Source of the DNA: Planctomycetota bacterium | GTDB lineage: Bacteria > Planctomycetota > B15-G4 | Reading direction: 5' to 3' | DNA length: 35,395 nucleotides | Assembly (NCBI GenBank): GCA_029259695.1 | Contig: JAJDEQ010000076.1 | Span: forward strand, 1-35,395 | Shown: positions 16,709-24,426 of the stretch, one piece after another | How positions within the stretch are numbered: the first letter of the stretch is position 1 | Layout of the letters: each line of letters opens with the position of its first letter | Program-made: the position numbers and the translations under genes | Notes under the pieces: model-generated | Told to the model about the DNA's origin: nothing | What the model saw: only the letters and a program-made list of their open reading frames with translations | The model's database searches: none

Positions 16709-17171
16709 CCACGACTCCGGAGGCGCCGAGCAGAGGCTTGAGCTCGTCCAGGAACTGATTGATGTCCTTGAACTCGCGGTACACCGAGGCGAAGCGCACG
16801 TAGGCCACCTGATCGACCTCGCGCAGGGCCTCCATCACCAGGTGCCCGATGTATTTCGACGCGACTTCCTTGTCGAACATCTCGTGCAGCTGGCTCTCGA
16901 TGTCACTGACCAGGGCCTCCAGGGTCTCGGTGCTCACCGGCCGTTTTTCGCACGCCACCAGCATGCCCCTCAGGATCTTGTCCCGATCAAAGGGGACCCG
17001 CGTGCCGTCCTTCTTGACCACCCGCAGCGGCGTCTCGCCCACCTTCTCGTAGGTGGTGAAACGCCCTTTGCACTCGAGGCACTCGCGTCGGCGACGGATG
17101 ACATCCGCCTCTTGCGAGGTCCGCGAATCGATCACGCGGTCGTTGTTGGCCTTGCAGTAAGGACAGCGCAC
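16689..17171 (-). CDS. nrdR: Transcriptional repressor NrdR
   Basis: The 160-residue protein from the GTG at 17171 opens [17 protein letters not shown], with zinc-ribbon cysteines at 3, 6, 31 and 34 (CPYC...CLEC). An ATP-cone follows (residues about 48-135: [21 protein letters not shown]...). Length and order match NrdR, which binds ATP/dATP and represses ribonucleotide reductase genes through paired 16-bp NrdR boxes. The frame runs further upstream, but that part is Gly/Arg-rich, unlike the family, and would leave the conserved N-terminus internal. A NrdR-box-like palindrome lies about 200 bp upstream, so autoregulation is plausible. It is the first gene of nrdR / NrdD-like / smc. Confidence 0.95.
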   Translation of the reverse strand: MRCPYCKANNDRVIDSRTSQEADVIRRRRECLECKGRFTTYEKVGETPLRVVKKDGTRVPFDRDKILRGMLVACEKRPVSTETLEALVSDIESQLHEMFDKEVASKYIGHLVMEALREVDQVAYVRFASVYREFKDINQFLDELKPLLGASGVVDGAEKS

Positions 17172-17364
17172 AAGCTGACACACCGAAATGACACGCCGGA
17201 TGGCACATCGACCCGGGGGTCCCGAACCCCGGACCCGGCACTCCCAAGCCCCCCCGCCGGGCAATCGCCCGCCAGGGTCGGACCACGGAGTGCAAGCCCC
17301 GAAGGACAGCCCCTCCCGACAAACAAAATGACGCCGCCTCCCGCCATGAAGGCGACGAAAACGC

Positions 17365-17392
17365 AGTATCCCACAACATGTTGCGTTTCCAA
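17365..17392 (-). promoter_or_regulatory. Candidate nrdR promoter with a NrdR-box-like operator in the spacer
   Basis: On the minus strand TTGGAA (17392-17387) and GATACT (17370-17365) each match the sigma-70 consensus at 4 of 6 positions and are 16 bp apart. The spacer holds the near-palindrome CGCAACATGTTGTG (17385-17372), with a perfect 10-bp core CAACATGTTG. The published NrdR-box pattern is acaCwAtATaTwGtgt-like, and the site differs mainly at the two central-flanking bases. Its position would block RNA polymerase. Box identity is inference; I see no clear second box at the usual spacing. Confidence 0.5.
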
Positions 17393-17440
17393 GCCCGGCC
17401 CCGCCCAAATCGGGTGCATCGGGGGGTATTGGCGCCCGAC

Positions 17441-17492
17441 CTCCGTCGGTGCCGTCGCCGGCGCGTCGGCCCCCCGGAGGCCGCCGACGGAG
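17441..17492 (-). terminator. Large compound hairpin ending the solute-binding protein gene
   Basis: A perfect 9-bp stem, CTCCGTCGG with CCGACGGAG (17484-17492 with 17441-17449), begins at the base after the TGA. It encloses an inner CGGCC/GGCCG hairpin (17467-17471 with 17479-17483) and the palindrome CGCCGGCG (17456-17463). There is no T tract, as is common for hairpin terminators in GC-rich genomes. Confidence 0.6.
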
Positions 17493-18611
17493 TCAGCCGT
17501 CGAGCCGTCGGATGAAGCGCGAGCGCCGGCTGTCGTGCAATTGCTCGAGCACGATGCCCTTGCTGGCCGGACTGCCGTCGGGGCCCAGCGTCACGCGCCC
17601 CGTCACGCCCTCGAAGCGACGCAGCCGTCCGATCCGGTCGCGCACCGTCGCCGCTTCGATCGCCGCGTCGAAGACCTGCTCCACCGCCCGCGCGGCGTCG
17701 TAGGCCAGCGCGGCGAAACCGGTGGGGTCCGCCCCGGCCCGCTCGCGGAACGCGTCGACGAAGGCGGCCCCGCCCGGGCGCTGCTCGTCGAGGCTGAAAT
17801 GGGTCGTGTAGTAGGCTCCGGCCACACGATCGACGAGCAGCGTCTGCAGTCCCGGCTGGTCCCACCCGTCGGCGCCGAGCAACACCAGGTCCGCCAGCAC
17901 CGCATCGTCGGTGCCTTCCACCATGCGTTCCACGTGCTTGGCGTAACCCGGGATGAAGACCCCGTCGGCCTCGCGCCGGGCAGCCCAGGCCAGCACGCCG
18001 GCCAGCCCCTCGGGATCGTCGCCGCCGAAGTAGGCGTGCTCGTCGAGCACCAGCCCCTGGAGCATGCGGAACTCCCGGGAGAACGCCTCGGCCAGCCCCA
18101 CCGAGTAGCTCTGGGTGAGATCGACGGCGACGATCACGTTGCCGAGTTGCAGATCGCGCCGGGCGAAACTGGCCAGGGCCCGGGCCGCTTCGGCGTCGGT
18201 GTAGCAGATCCGGAACACGAAGCTGTTGCCCCCGGTCACGCCCGTCCCAGTCGCCCCCGGCACGACCAGCGGCACGCCACGCGCCCGGGCCACGAGCCCC
18301 ACCGCCAGGGCGTTGTCGGTCGTCAGGGGCCCGAGCACGACCGTGGCGCCCTCGTCGCACAGCTCTTCGAAGAGCCGCGCCGCTTCGGTCGCGTCGCCCC
18401 GGGTGTCTCGCACCAGCAACCGGGGACGGCTGCCCTCGGGGCCGGTCTCCAGGGCCAGCTCGATGGCCAGCCGGGCCTGACTCCCCCACGGAGCCAGTTC
18501 GCCGCTGAGCGGGAGCAACACGCCGATCGCCGCTTCGGGTCGACCACACCCGACGGGCGTGACGAACACCACGAACAGCAGCAACGCCGCGCAGGTCACC
18601 CGTCGCGCCAT
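17493..18611 (-). CDS. Periplasmic-binding-protein-like lipoprotein (branched-chain amino acid ABC type)
   Basis: The 372-residue protein begins with a lipoprotein-like signal (MARRVTCAALLLFVVFVTP, then VGC with Cys22; the Pro at -3 is not ideal for a lipobox). The mature part follows the Peripla_BP_6 / LivJ pattern: IGVLLPLSGELAPWGSQA at the start, then RDTRGDATEAARLFEEL, GPLTTDNALAVG, an ATGTGVTG loop, and late FVDAFRERAGADPTGFAALAYDAARA and GVTGRVTLGPDGS. Such proteins bind amino acids or other small solutes, or act as sensors. No permease or ATPase gene lies next to it, so it may serve a remote transporter or a non-transport role. I chose the ATG at 18611 because the longer frame puts the signal peptide inside. 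It lies 76 bp after the kinase gene and ends in a strong hairpin. Confidence 0.87.
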   Translation of the reverse strand: MARRVTCAALLLFVVFVTPVGCGRPEAAIGVLLPLSGELAPWGSQARLAIELALETGPEGSRPRLLVRDTRGDATEAARLFEELCDEGATVVLGPLTTDNALAVGLVARARGVPLVVPGATGTGVTGGNSFVFRICYTDAEAARALASFARRDLQLGNVIVAVDLTQSYSVGLAEAFSREFRMLQGLVLDEHAYFGGDDPEGLAGVLAWAARREADGVFIPGYAKHVERMVEGTDDAVLADLVLLGADGWDQPGLQTLLVDRVAGAYYTTHFSLDEQRPGGAAFVDAFRERAGADPTGFAALAYDAARAVEQVFDAAIEAATVRDRIGRLRRFEGVTGRVTLGPDGSPASKGIVLEQLHDSRRSRFIRRLDG

Positions 18612-18687
18612 GCACTCGAGCCCGCCTCGTGGTCCGCCGCTGCCCCCGCTCCGCCAGGATCGCCCCGTGATCATGCGGGAGATCGTC

Positions 18688-20787
18688 TCACCGGGCCGGT
18701 CGACGCACCAGCGCGAGCTGGGCGCGGTAGCGCACCCAGCGTTCGTCATCGCGCTCGAGGTGCGCGATGAGCGAGGGGAGACGCTCCGGCGCGAGACGCT
18801 CGAGCGCTTCGAGCGCCGCGTAACGCACGCTCGGCTCGGGGTCGTGTGTCAGTTCGGCCAGGGCACCCTCGGCAGCCGGATCGCCCAGTCGTCCCAGGGC
18901 GTCGATCAGCACCAGCCGTCCGCCCGACTCGTGGCGGAGGTCCAGCGCGTCGAGCAACGCACCCAGGGAGGAGACGTTGCCCTGGGAGCCCAGGATCATC
19001 GCGGCGCTGCGCAGCACCCGCAGATCGCGATCACGCAGACGACGCTCCACGAGTCGCAGCAACGCGCGCCGCGCGCGGTCGCCCAGCGCCTCCGACGACG
19101 CGCCGCCCCCCAACCGGGCGCTGCCTTCGGCGAGCGCTCCGCCGTGACCCGCGGACATCAGCTCGTGGTGGATGCGGCGCAACAGGTCGACGCGCACGCT
19201 CGCCATCTTGCGTTCGATCAGTTGACGATCCAGGTCGTCCAGTACGTCGAGGGCCAGGCGTGTCTGCAGCCGCTCGAGCAGACGCGTGACGCCCTCGAAG
19301 TCACCCTTGTCGAGCAGCTGATCGGCCTCGTCGTAGATCGCATCGAGCCGGGCCCGACGCTCCGCGGGCGCCATCTCGAGATGCAGCTGACCCACGAGTT
19401 CCACCGCGCCCTGGGCCGAGAAGTCATCTCCCGAACGGGCCGCGAGTTGGCGTGCCACCGAGTCGATCGCATCGCTGCCGGCGCGCCGGTCGAACAGCAG
19501 CACGAAGGCCAGCACCAGCGCCAGCACACCCAACGTGACTGCCGCCGCACGGGATCGGTTGTGCTGCAGGGTGCGCACGACGCGCGCCACGGGCCCCGGC
19601 GGCCGGGCCGAGATCGACTCGAAGTTCAGGAACCGGCGCAGGTCGTCACCGAACTCCTCGGCGCTCTGGTAGCGCTTGTCGGGATCCTTCTCGATCGCCT
19701 TGCCGACGATCGTCTCGAGGTCCTTGGGAATGCGCGGATTGAGGCGCGTGGGCGGCGGCGGGTCTTTGCTGATGATCTGGCGCAGGATCACCGCGACGTT
19801 GGGGCCGGTGAACGGCATGTGCAACGTGAGGAACTCGTAGAGCGTGACGCCGAGCGAGTAGATGTCGGAGCGCTCGTCGATCTTCACGCGCCGGCTCCCG
19901 GCCTGCTCGGGGCTGACGTACTGCGGGGAACCGACGAAGTCGCCCGTGTTGGTCAGCGAGCCTTCGGCCACGTCCTTGGCCAGGCCGAAGTCCGACAGCT
20001 TGATGCGGCCGTCGCTGCCCATGATCAGGTTGCTGGGTTTGATGTCGCGGTGGATCACGCCGTGGGCGTGGGCGTGGCGCAGGGCGTCGGCCGCGTCGGC
20101 CGCCACCGCGGCGGCCATGTGCGCGTAGTTGCGCAGGTCGATGATGATGCCCTCGCTCTGGTCCGAGTCACCGGGCATGGTGCCCACCAGCTTGCGCCCC
20201 GCGGCCCACGAACCGAGGTCGTCCTCGTCCTCGAGTCGCGTTCCGCTGATGCGCACGAAGCGCCGCCCGTGAGTGCGTGCCACGCGCAGCCGATCGATGA
20301 TCTTGCCCAAGTCGTGCCCGCGCACCCGCTCCATGGCGAGGTAGGCCAGGCCGTCACTCTGCCGGAAGCCGTGCACCGCGACGATGCGCGGATGACTCAG
20401 GCGCGCCACCGCCTGGGCTTCGCGCCGGAAGCGATCGATCGACTTGCCGCTGTGCAATGCGCCGGGGGGCAGCACCTTGAGCGCCACGATGCGATCGAGC
20501 GGGACCTGACGCGCTTCGTACACGACCCCCATGCCGCCGCGGCCGATCACGCCCAGGATGCGGTAGTCGTCCACGGCCGTGCCCGGCGCCAGTTCGTCGT
20601 CCGGCTCGCGCGTGTGGCCGTCGGCCTGGACGCCTTCGTCGGCGAAGAACTGCTTCAGCTCCGGAGCGAGTTGCGGGTAGTGCTCCAGGTAGACCTGGGT
20701 GTCGATGCGTTCACCCGCCTCGATCACCCGGGTGATCTCGCCCAGGACGCGGTTCAGCTTGCGGTGTTCGGATTCAGGTGAGGCCAT
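18688..20787 (-). CDS. PknB-like Ser/Thr protein kinase, one membrane segment, C-terminal HEAT-like region
   Basis: The 699-residue protein has an N-terminal lead (QVYLEHYPQLAPELKQFF) common in planctomycete kinases, then a Hanks-type kinase domain at about 75-390. Key residues are the Gly loop GRGGMGVVY (82-90), Lys104 in VALKVL, catalytic Asp248 in HRDIKPSN, Asp266 in DFG, and SPEQ in the activation segment. An insert of about 60 residues lies between the hinge and the catalytic loop. A single membrane helix is at about 413-433 (AAAVTLGVLALVLAFVLLF). The rest is helical and ends in HEAT/PBS-lyase-like repeats (about 580-699, e.g. LGDPAAEGALAELTHDPEPSVRYAALEAL) that would lie outside the cytoplasm. 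It should phosphorylate cytosolic proteins in response to a signal bound outside. It follows mnmE by 68 bp. Confidence 0.94.
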   Translation of the reverse strand: MASPESEHRKLNRVLGEITRVIEAGERIDTQVYLEHYPQLAPELKQFFADEGVQADGHTREPDDELAPGTAVDDYRILGVIGRGGMGVVYEARQVPLDRIVALKVLPPGALHSGKSIDRFRREAQAVARLSHPRIVAVHGFRQSDGLAYLAMERVRGHDLGKIIDRLRVARTHGRRFVRISGTRLEDEDDLGSWAAGRKLVGTMPGDSDQSEGIIIDLRNYAHMAAAVAADAADALRHAHAHGVIHRDIKPSNLIMGSDGRIKLSDFGLAKDVAEGSLTNTGDFVGSPQYVSPEQAGSRRVKIDERSDIYSLGVTLYEFLTLHMPFTGPNVAVILRQIISKDPPPPTRLNPRIPKDLETIVGKAIEKDPDKRYQSAEEFGDDLRRFLNFESISARPPGPVARVVRTLQHNRSRAAAVTLGVLALVLAFVLLFDRRAGSDAIDSVARQLAARSGDDFSAQGAVELVGQLHLEMAPAERRARLDAIYDEADQLLDKGDFEGVTRLLERLQTRLALDVLDDLDRQLIERKMASVRVDLLRRIHHELMSAGHGGALAEGSARLGGGASSEALGDRARRALLRLVERRLRDRDLRVLRSAAMILGSQGNVSSLGALLDALDLRHESGGRLVLIDALGRLGDPAAEGALAELTHDPEPSVRYAALEALERLAPERLPSLIAHLERDDERWVRYRAQLALVRRPAR

Positions 20788-20807
20788 GCCCGTCCCAGTC
20801 TAGCGCG

Positions 20808-20849
20808 CGGGCCCGGGGCGGTTTCGCGAACAGGGCGCGCCGGGGCCCG
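20808..20849 (-). terminator. Weak inverted repeat between mnmE and the kinase gene
   Basis: CGGGCCC (20808-20814) and GGGCCCG (20843-20849) form a 7-bp stem with a 28-base loop, starting 7 bases after the mnmE stop. There is no T tract. It could attenuate read-through into the kinase gene; the long loop makes this uncertain. Confidence 0.25.
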
Positions 20850-20855
20850 AGACCA

Positions 20856-22280
20856 TCACTTGCCCACGCAGAAGGTCGCGAAGATGCGTTCCAGGATCTC
20901 GTCGTGCACATCCGGCGCCACGGCGCGGCTGTCGTCCAGCAGGGCCAACGCGTCCCGGAGCGAGACGGCGACCACCGGCAGCGCGGCGTCGGGGTCGCCG
21001 CCCGGGTCCAGGGCCTCGCTCAGGCGCTCGACGGCCTGGCCCACGGCCTCGCGCTCCGACTCGGTGGCCAGGTCGGGCGCGCGGGGCACCGGGGCCGCTG
21101 CGGCCACGGCGGCCCAGAGCGGGTCCAACCCCTCTCCCGCCAGGGCGGAGACCGCCAGGTCCCCCGGCAGTGCGGAGACCGCCGGGGTCCGTCCGTCGGT
21201 GCGGTTGCGGGCCGCCTCGCCCGCGGTGCCGTCCGCGAGCAGGTCGCACTTGTTGCGCACGGCCAGCAGCGGCCGTCCGGGCACGCACGCGACCAGCCGC
21301 GCGCGCTGCTCGGCGGTCAACGGCGCCGTCACGTCCTCCACCAGCAGCACGACGGCGTGGCGCGGCACGCTCGCGGCGAAGGCATCGGCCGCGCGCCGAT
21401 CGAGGGTCGACGCGCCCTCGTCGTCCGGCCGCGGTCCGTCCCCGACGGGGTCGCCCACACCCGGTCCGTCGAGCACGCGGTAGCGCCGGCCACCGGACTC
21501 CACCCGCGCTTCGAGCATGTCGCGGGTCGTCCCCGCCACGGGCGACACCGTCGTGCGGGCACCCGGGCACAACGCCAGGAACAACTGTGACTTGCCCGCG
21601 TTGGGCGGCCCCAGGAGCGCCACGTCGGTCTCCCCATCGGTCGGTGCGACCGCGCCGCACGCCGCGAGCAGCGTGCGCGCGGCGTCGCGTGCCCGCTCCA
21701 GGGCCCGCCGCAGGGCGCTGCGAGTCACGGCCTCGGTGTCCTCCTCCTCGAAGTCGACGTGGGCCTCGATCAGCGCCAGCGCGTCGAGGATCGCGTCGCG
21801 CAGGTGGGCGTGACGTGTCTCCAGCCCAGCCACCAGGTCCCCCGCCGCAGCCTGCGCCTGCTCCACGTCGCGCGCGGCGGCCAGACGTCCCACCGCCAGC
21901 GCCTGCACCAGGTCGATGCGCCCCAGGGCCAGGGCGCGCCGGGTGAACTCGCCGCGCTCGGCGGGACGAGCGCCCGCGCTCACGAGCCGGCGCACGAGTT
22001 CGGTCACCAACGGCGCCCAACCGCGCAGGTGGATCTCCACCACGTCCTCGCCCGTGAGCGACCGCGGGGCGCGCCAGGCGAGGACCCACAGCGGTATCGC
22101 CGCACCGGGCTCGAGCTGCCAACTCGCGTCGGCGCGCCGCCCGGGCTCGGGCAACCCGGCGCACGTGAGCACCCGCTGGACGATCGCGCGGGCCCGGGGC
22201 CCCGAGAGGCGGACCGCCGCCCGCTCGCCCTGCCCGGCCGCCGTGATCGGCGCCACGATCGTGTCCACGATCTCAGGCAT
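20856..22280 (-). CDS. mnmE: tRNA modification GTPase MnmE, divergent switch II
   Basis: The 474-residue protein has all three MnmE parts: N-terminal folate-binding domain (DTIVAPITAAGQGERAAVRLSG), helical domain (RGEFTRRALALGRIDL) and inserted G domain, ending in CVGK (family FC[I/L]GK, with the conserved Cys). G1 is GPPNAGKS (224-231) with the K-loop Asn; G2 is TT near 251; G4 is NKCD (343-346). G3 is DGPGV (271-275) where MnmE has DTAG, and the catalytic-Glu region after it is rewritten as GDPVGDGPRPDDEGAS. With MnmG it modifies U34 of some tRNAs. The ATG at 22280 has a good SD (GGAGAG, spacing 4) and gives the usual N-terminus. Upstream ATG 22313 and GTG 22391 add only a Ser/Ala-rich stretch over a GAAGCC repeat. 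Confidence 0.93.
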   Translation of the reverse strand: MPEIVDTIVAPITAAGQGERAAVRLSGPRARAIVQRVLTCAGLPEPGRRADASWQLEPGAAIPLWVLAWRAPRSLTGEDVVEIHLRGWAPLVTELVRRLVSAGARPAERGEFTRRALALGRIDLVQALAVGRLAAARDVEQAQAAAGDLVAGLETRHAHLRDAILDALALIEAHVDFEEEDTEAVTRSALRRALERARDAARTLLAACGAVAPTDGETDVALLGPPNAGKSQLFLALCPGARTTVSPVAGTTRDMLEARVESGGRRYRVLDGPGVGDPVGDGPRPDDEGASTLDRRAADAFAASVPRHAVVLLVEDVTAPLTAEQRARLVACVPGRPLLAVRNKCDLLADGTAGEAARNRTDGRTPAVSALPGDLAVSALAGEGLDPLWAAVAAAAPVPRAPDLATESEREAVGQAVERLSEALDPGGDPDAALPVVAVSLRDALALLDDSRAVAPDVHDEILERIFATFCVGK

Positions 22281-22290
22281 CGCGCTCTCC

Positions 22291-22308
22291 GAAGCCGAAG
22301 CCGAAGCC
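22291..22308. repeat. Short GAAGCC hexamer repeat before mnmE
   Basis: Three perfect copies of GAAGCC lie just upstream of the chosen mnmE ATG. If a further upstream start is used they encode an Ala/Ser-rich extension (SASASASES). The last copy overlaps the SD region. Confidence 0.7.
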
Positions 22309-22377
22309 GACATCGACGCGGCGTCCGCCGGCGCTCCACGACCGGGCGCGGTCTCACCCGTCCCGCCGTGCCGCTCG

Positions 22378-23397
22378 TCAGCCGACGCCACCGCCCCCGC
22401 TCCACGCGGCGATCACGTCGCCCAGATCGAGAGTGGTGCGGGCCGCGCTCCAGCCGAGCGCCGTGCGGATCGCGTCGACACCCGCGATGGCGTTGCGCAT
22501 CTCGCCCGCCTGGGCCGGTGCGCGCCCGGCACGCATTCCGGGCGCCAGGCGTTCGATCAGGTGCGCGGCGATCTCGTTGACCGACGTCGCGCGGCCCGTG
22601 CCCACGTTGAACACGCGGCGCGCGGCGCCCGCGCCCGCATCCGCGCCAGCGTCCGTGTCGGGCCCATCGAGCACCGCCAGGTTCGCGCTCACGATGTCGC
22701 TCACGTGGACGAAGTCGCGCCGCTGCTCGCCGTCGCCGAAGACCACCGGCGCTTCACCCGCCAGCAGCTTGTTGATGAAGATCGTGATCACGCCGACGTA
22801 CGGCGTGAGCGTCTGGCCGGGGCCGTAGGTGTTGAAGTAGCGCAACACCGTGGGCTCGACCCCGAAGGACGGTGCCATCATCAGCCAGTAATCCTCGGCC
22901 GCGAGCTTGGCGATGCCGTAGGGCGAGATCGGCCGGGTCGGCGCCTCCTCGGACAAGGGCACCGGCGCGGCGCTGTCGGCGTAGACCGCCATCGACGAGG
23001 CCAGCACGGCCTTGCGCACGCCCCCGTCGGCCCGTCGCGCGACCCGCCCCATGGCGCGCAACACCGCGAGCGTGCCCATCAGGTTCACGTCCGCATCCCG
23101 GGCGAACTCCTCCACCGAGGCGCGGATCGACACGATGGCGGCCTCGTGGAACACGCAGTCCACGCCCTCCAGGGCCGATTCCACCAGATCCACGTCGCGT
23201 ACGTCGCCTTCCACGAAGCGCGCGGCGGCGGGGACGTTCTCCCGCTTGCCCATGGACAGGTCGTCGAGCACCGTGACCGACATCCCCCGTGCCAGCAGGG
23301 CGTTCACGAGGTGGTGGCCGATGAAGCCGGCGCCACCGGTCACGAGCGCGTGGCGCGGACGACCGGGGGCCGGTGGGCCACTGCCGGCAGGCGTCAT
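22378..23397 (-). CDS. NAD-dependent sugar-nucleotide epimerase/dehydratase (extended SDR)
   Basis: The 339-residue protein is an extended short-chain dehydrogenase. The NAD-binding TGGAGFIG is at 20-27, the acidic residue after beta2 is in VLDDLSMGK, and the active site has Ser in VLASSMAVY and the YGIAK (YxxxK) pair. FNTYGPGQ and GDGEQRRDFVHVSDI are typical of UDP-glucose 4-epimerase-like enzymes acting on NDP-sugars. The sugar cannot be read; 4-epimerisation of UDP-glucose or UDP-GlcNAc is the default guess. A small Asp/Ala/Gly insert (DTDAGADAGAGAA) lies at about residue 240. The ATG at 23397 forms an ATGA overlap with the stop of the nucleotidyltransferase gene, so the two are likely translated together and may act in one sugar pathway. 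Confidence 0.92.
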   Translation of the reverse strand: MTPAGSGPPAPGRPRHALVTGGAGFIGHHLVNALLARGMSVTVLDDLSMGKRENVPAAARFVEGDVRDVDLVESALEGVDCVFHEAAIVSIRASVEEFARDADVNLMGTLAVLRAMGRVARRADGGVRKAVLASSMAVYADSAAPVPLSEEAPTRPISPYGIAKLAAEDYWLMMAPSFGVEPTVLRYFNTYGPGQTLTPYVGVITIFINKLLAGEAPVVFGDGEQRRDFVHVSDIVSANLAVLDGPDTDAGADAGAGAARRVFNVGTGRATSVNEIAAHLIERLAPGMRAGRAPAQAGEMRNAIAGVDAIRTALGWSAARTTLDLGDVIAAWSGGGGVG

Positions 23398-24320
23398 CGG
23401 CAGTCGATCGTGTGTTCGGCCGTGATGATGCGACGCACGACGTCGCCCTCGGATCGGACCGTGACGCCCGGGAACACGAGCGAGTCGCGCACGGTGATGG
23501 GCGTCGCGATGGTCACCCCGTCCATCAGCACGCTGCGCTCGACGCGGCAGCCCTCGGCCAGCTTCACGCCGCGCCCGAGGTGCGGCTCGTCACCGAGCAG
23601 CTTCAGGTTCACGTCCAGCAGGTCCGGCGGGTAGGACAGGTTCAGGTCGTCGCGGATCACGCGCGCGGCGCGCACGCCGTAGCCGTCGTCGATGAAGATC
23701 TGGATCGCGTCGGTCAGTTCGTACTCGTCGCGCAGCGCCGTGCGCGGCGTGCGGCGCACGGCGTCGAAGAACACCGGTTCGAACAGGTACAGGCCGCAGC
23801 CCTTGAGCTGGGTGCGCGGGTGCTGGGGTTTCTCGATCACGCGCTGCACGCGCCCGGCGTCGTCTTCGAGCACGACGAAGTTGCGTCGGATGGCCTCGAC
23901 GCTCGGCTCCTCCTTGACCGCCAGGACCCCGTGCACGTCGTCGCTCTCGAGCGCCGCCAGCATGTGGTGCAGGTCGTCGGTGATGAAGAAGATGTCGCCC
24001 AGGAACAGCAGGAAGGGCCGGTCGATCCGACGCTCCAGCTTGCCCAGGGCGTGGGCGATGCCCAGCGTGGGCCCCTGGTCGACGTACTCGATCGGCACGC
24101 CCAGTTCGGTGCCGTCGCCGAGGGCGCGCACGATCTCGAACCCCAGGTGACCGATGACGATGATCACCTTCTCCACGCCCAGGTCGCGCAACCGCTCCAC
24201 CTGGTGCTGGATCAGCGGCTTGCCCAGGATCGGCAGCACCGGCTTGGGGTAGCGGGAGGAGAACGGCTCCAGCCGCGTGCCCTTCCCGGCCGCCAGGATC
24301 ACACCCAGCAAGTCGCTCAT
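23394..24320 (-). CDS. Sugar-phosphate nucleotidyltransferase (glucose-1-phosphate thymidylyltransferase type)
   Basis: The 308-residue protein has the nucleotidyltransferase signature GVILAAGKGTRLEPFSSRYPKPVLPILGKPLI at its start. The text is longer than the usual motif, and the key parts are the G-x-G-T-R loop and the KPVLP lysine. LGDIFF supplies the metal-binding Asp and VIEKP the sugar-binding Lys/Glu. The C-terminal 70 residues have a short left-handed beta-helix pattern (GVKLAEGCRVERSVLMDGV). It should activate a hexose 1-phosphate to an NDP-sugar, probably for the adjacent epimerase and GT2. The ATG at 24320 has a strong SD, GGGGGAAG; a longer frame starting at 24374 lacks one. Part of the SD can pair in a CCCC-GTGT-GGGG hairpin. 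Confidence 0.91.
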   Translation of the reverse strand: MSDLLGVILAAGKGTRLEPFSSRYPKPVLPILGKPLIQHQVERLRDLGVEKVIIVIGHLGFEIVRALGDGTELGVPIEYVDQGPTLGIAHALGKLERRIDRPFLLFLGDIFFITDDLHHMLAALESDDVHGVLAVKEEPSVEAIRRNFVVLEDDAGRVQRVIEKPQHPRTQLKGCGLYLFEPVFFDAVRRTPRTALRDEYELTDAIQIFIDDGYGVRAARVIRDDLNLSYPPDLLDVNLKLLGDEPHLGRGVKLAEGCRVERSVLMDGVTIATPITVRDSLVFPGVTVRSEGDVVRRIITAEHTIDCR

Positions 24321-24325
24321 GTCGA

Positions 24326-24341
24326 CTTCCCCCACACGGGG
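24326..24341 (-). promoter_or_regulatory. Hairpin overlapping the SD of the nucleotidyltransferase gene
   Basis: On the minus strand CCCC (24341-24338), loop GTGT, GGGG (24333-24330), then GAAG. The GGGG arm is half of the SD GGGGGAAG. Upstream, GCCTG/CAGGC (24378-24365) forms a second hairpin. The stem is only 4 bp, so control of ribosome access is a guess. Confidence 0.3.
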
Positions 24342-24426
24342 CATGCTGACCCCTGGCTTGGGCAGCCTGCGCACAGGCCCCCGGAGTGCTGGCGGACGAC
24401 AACGGCGGACGAGCGGGCGGTGGGCA

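Larger units (their letters stand above)
17172..17492 (-). other. 321-bp intergenic region upstream of nrdR
   Basis: On the minus strand this region starts with the compound hairpin after the solute-binding protein gene (17492-17441), then the candidate nrdR promoter (17392-17365), then a leader of almost 200 bases before the nrdR GTG. The leader has a 6-bp hairpin CCGGGG/CCCCGG (17213-17232) and a 5-bp hairpin CGGGC/GCCCG (17258-17271). No small gene with a credible start and composition is seen. Confidence 0.6.
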
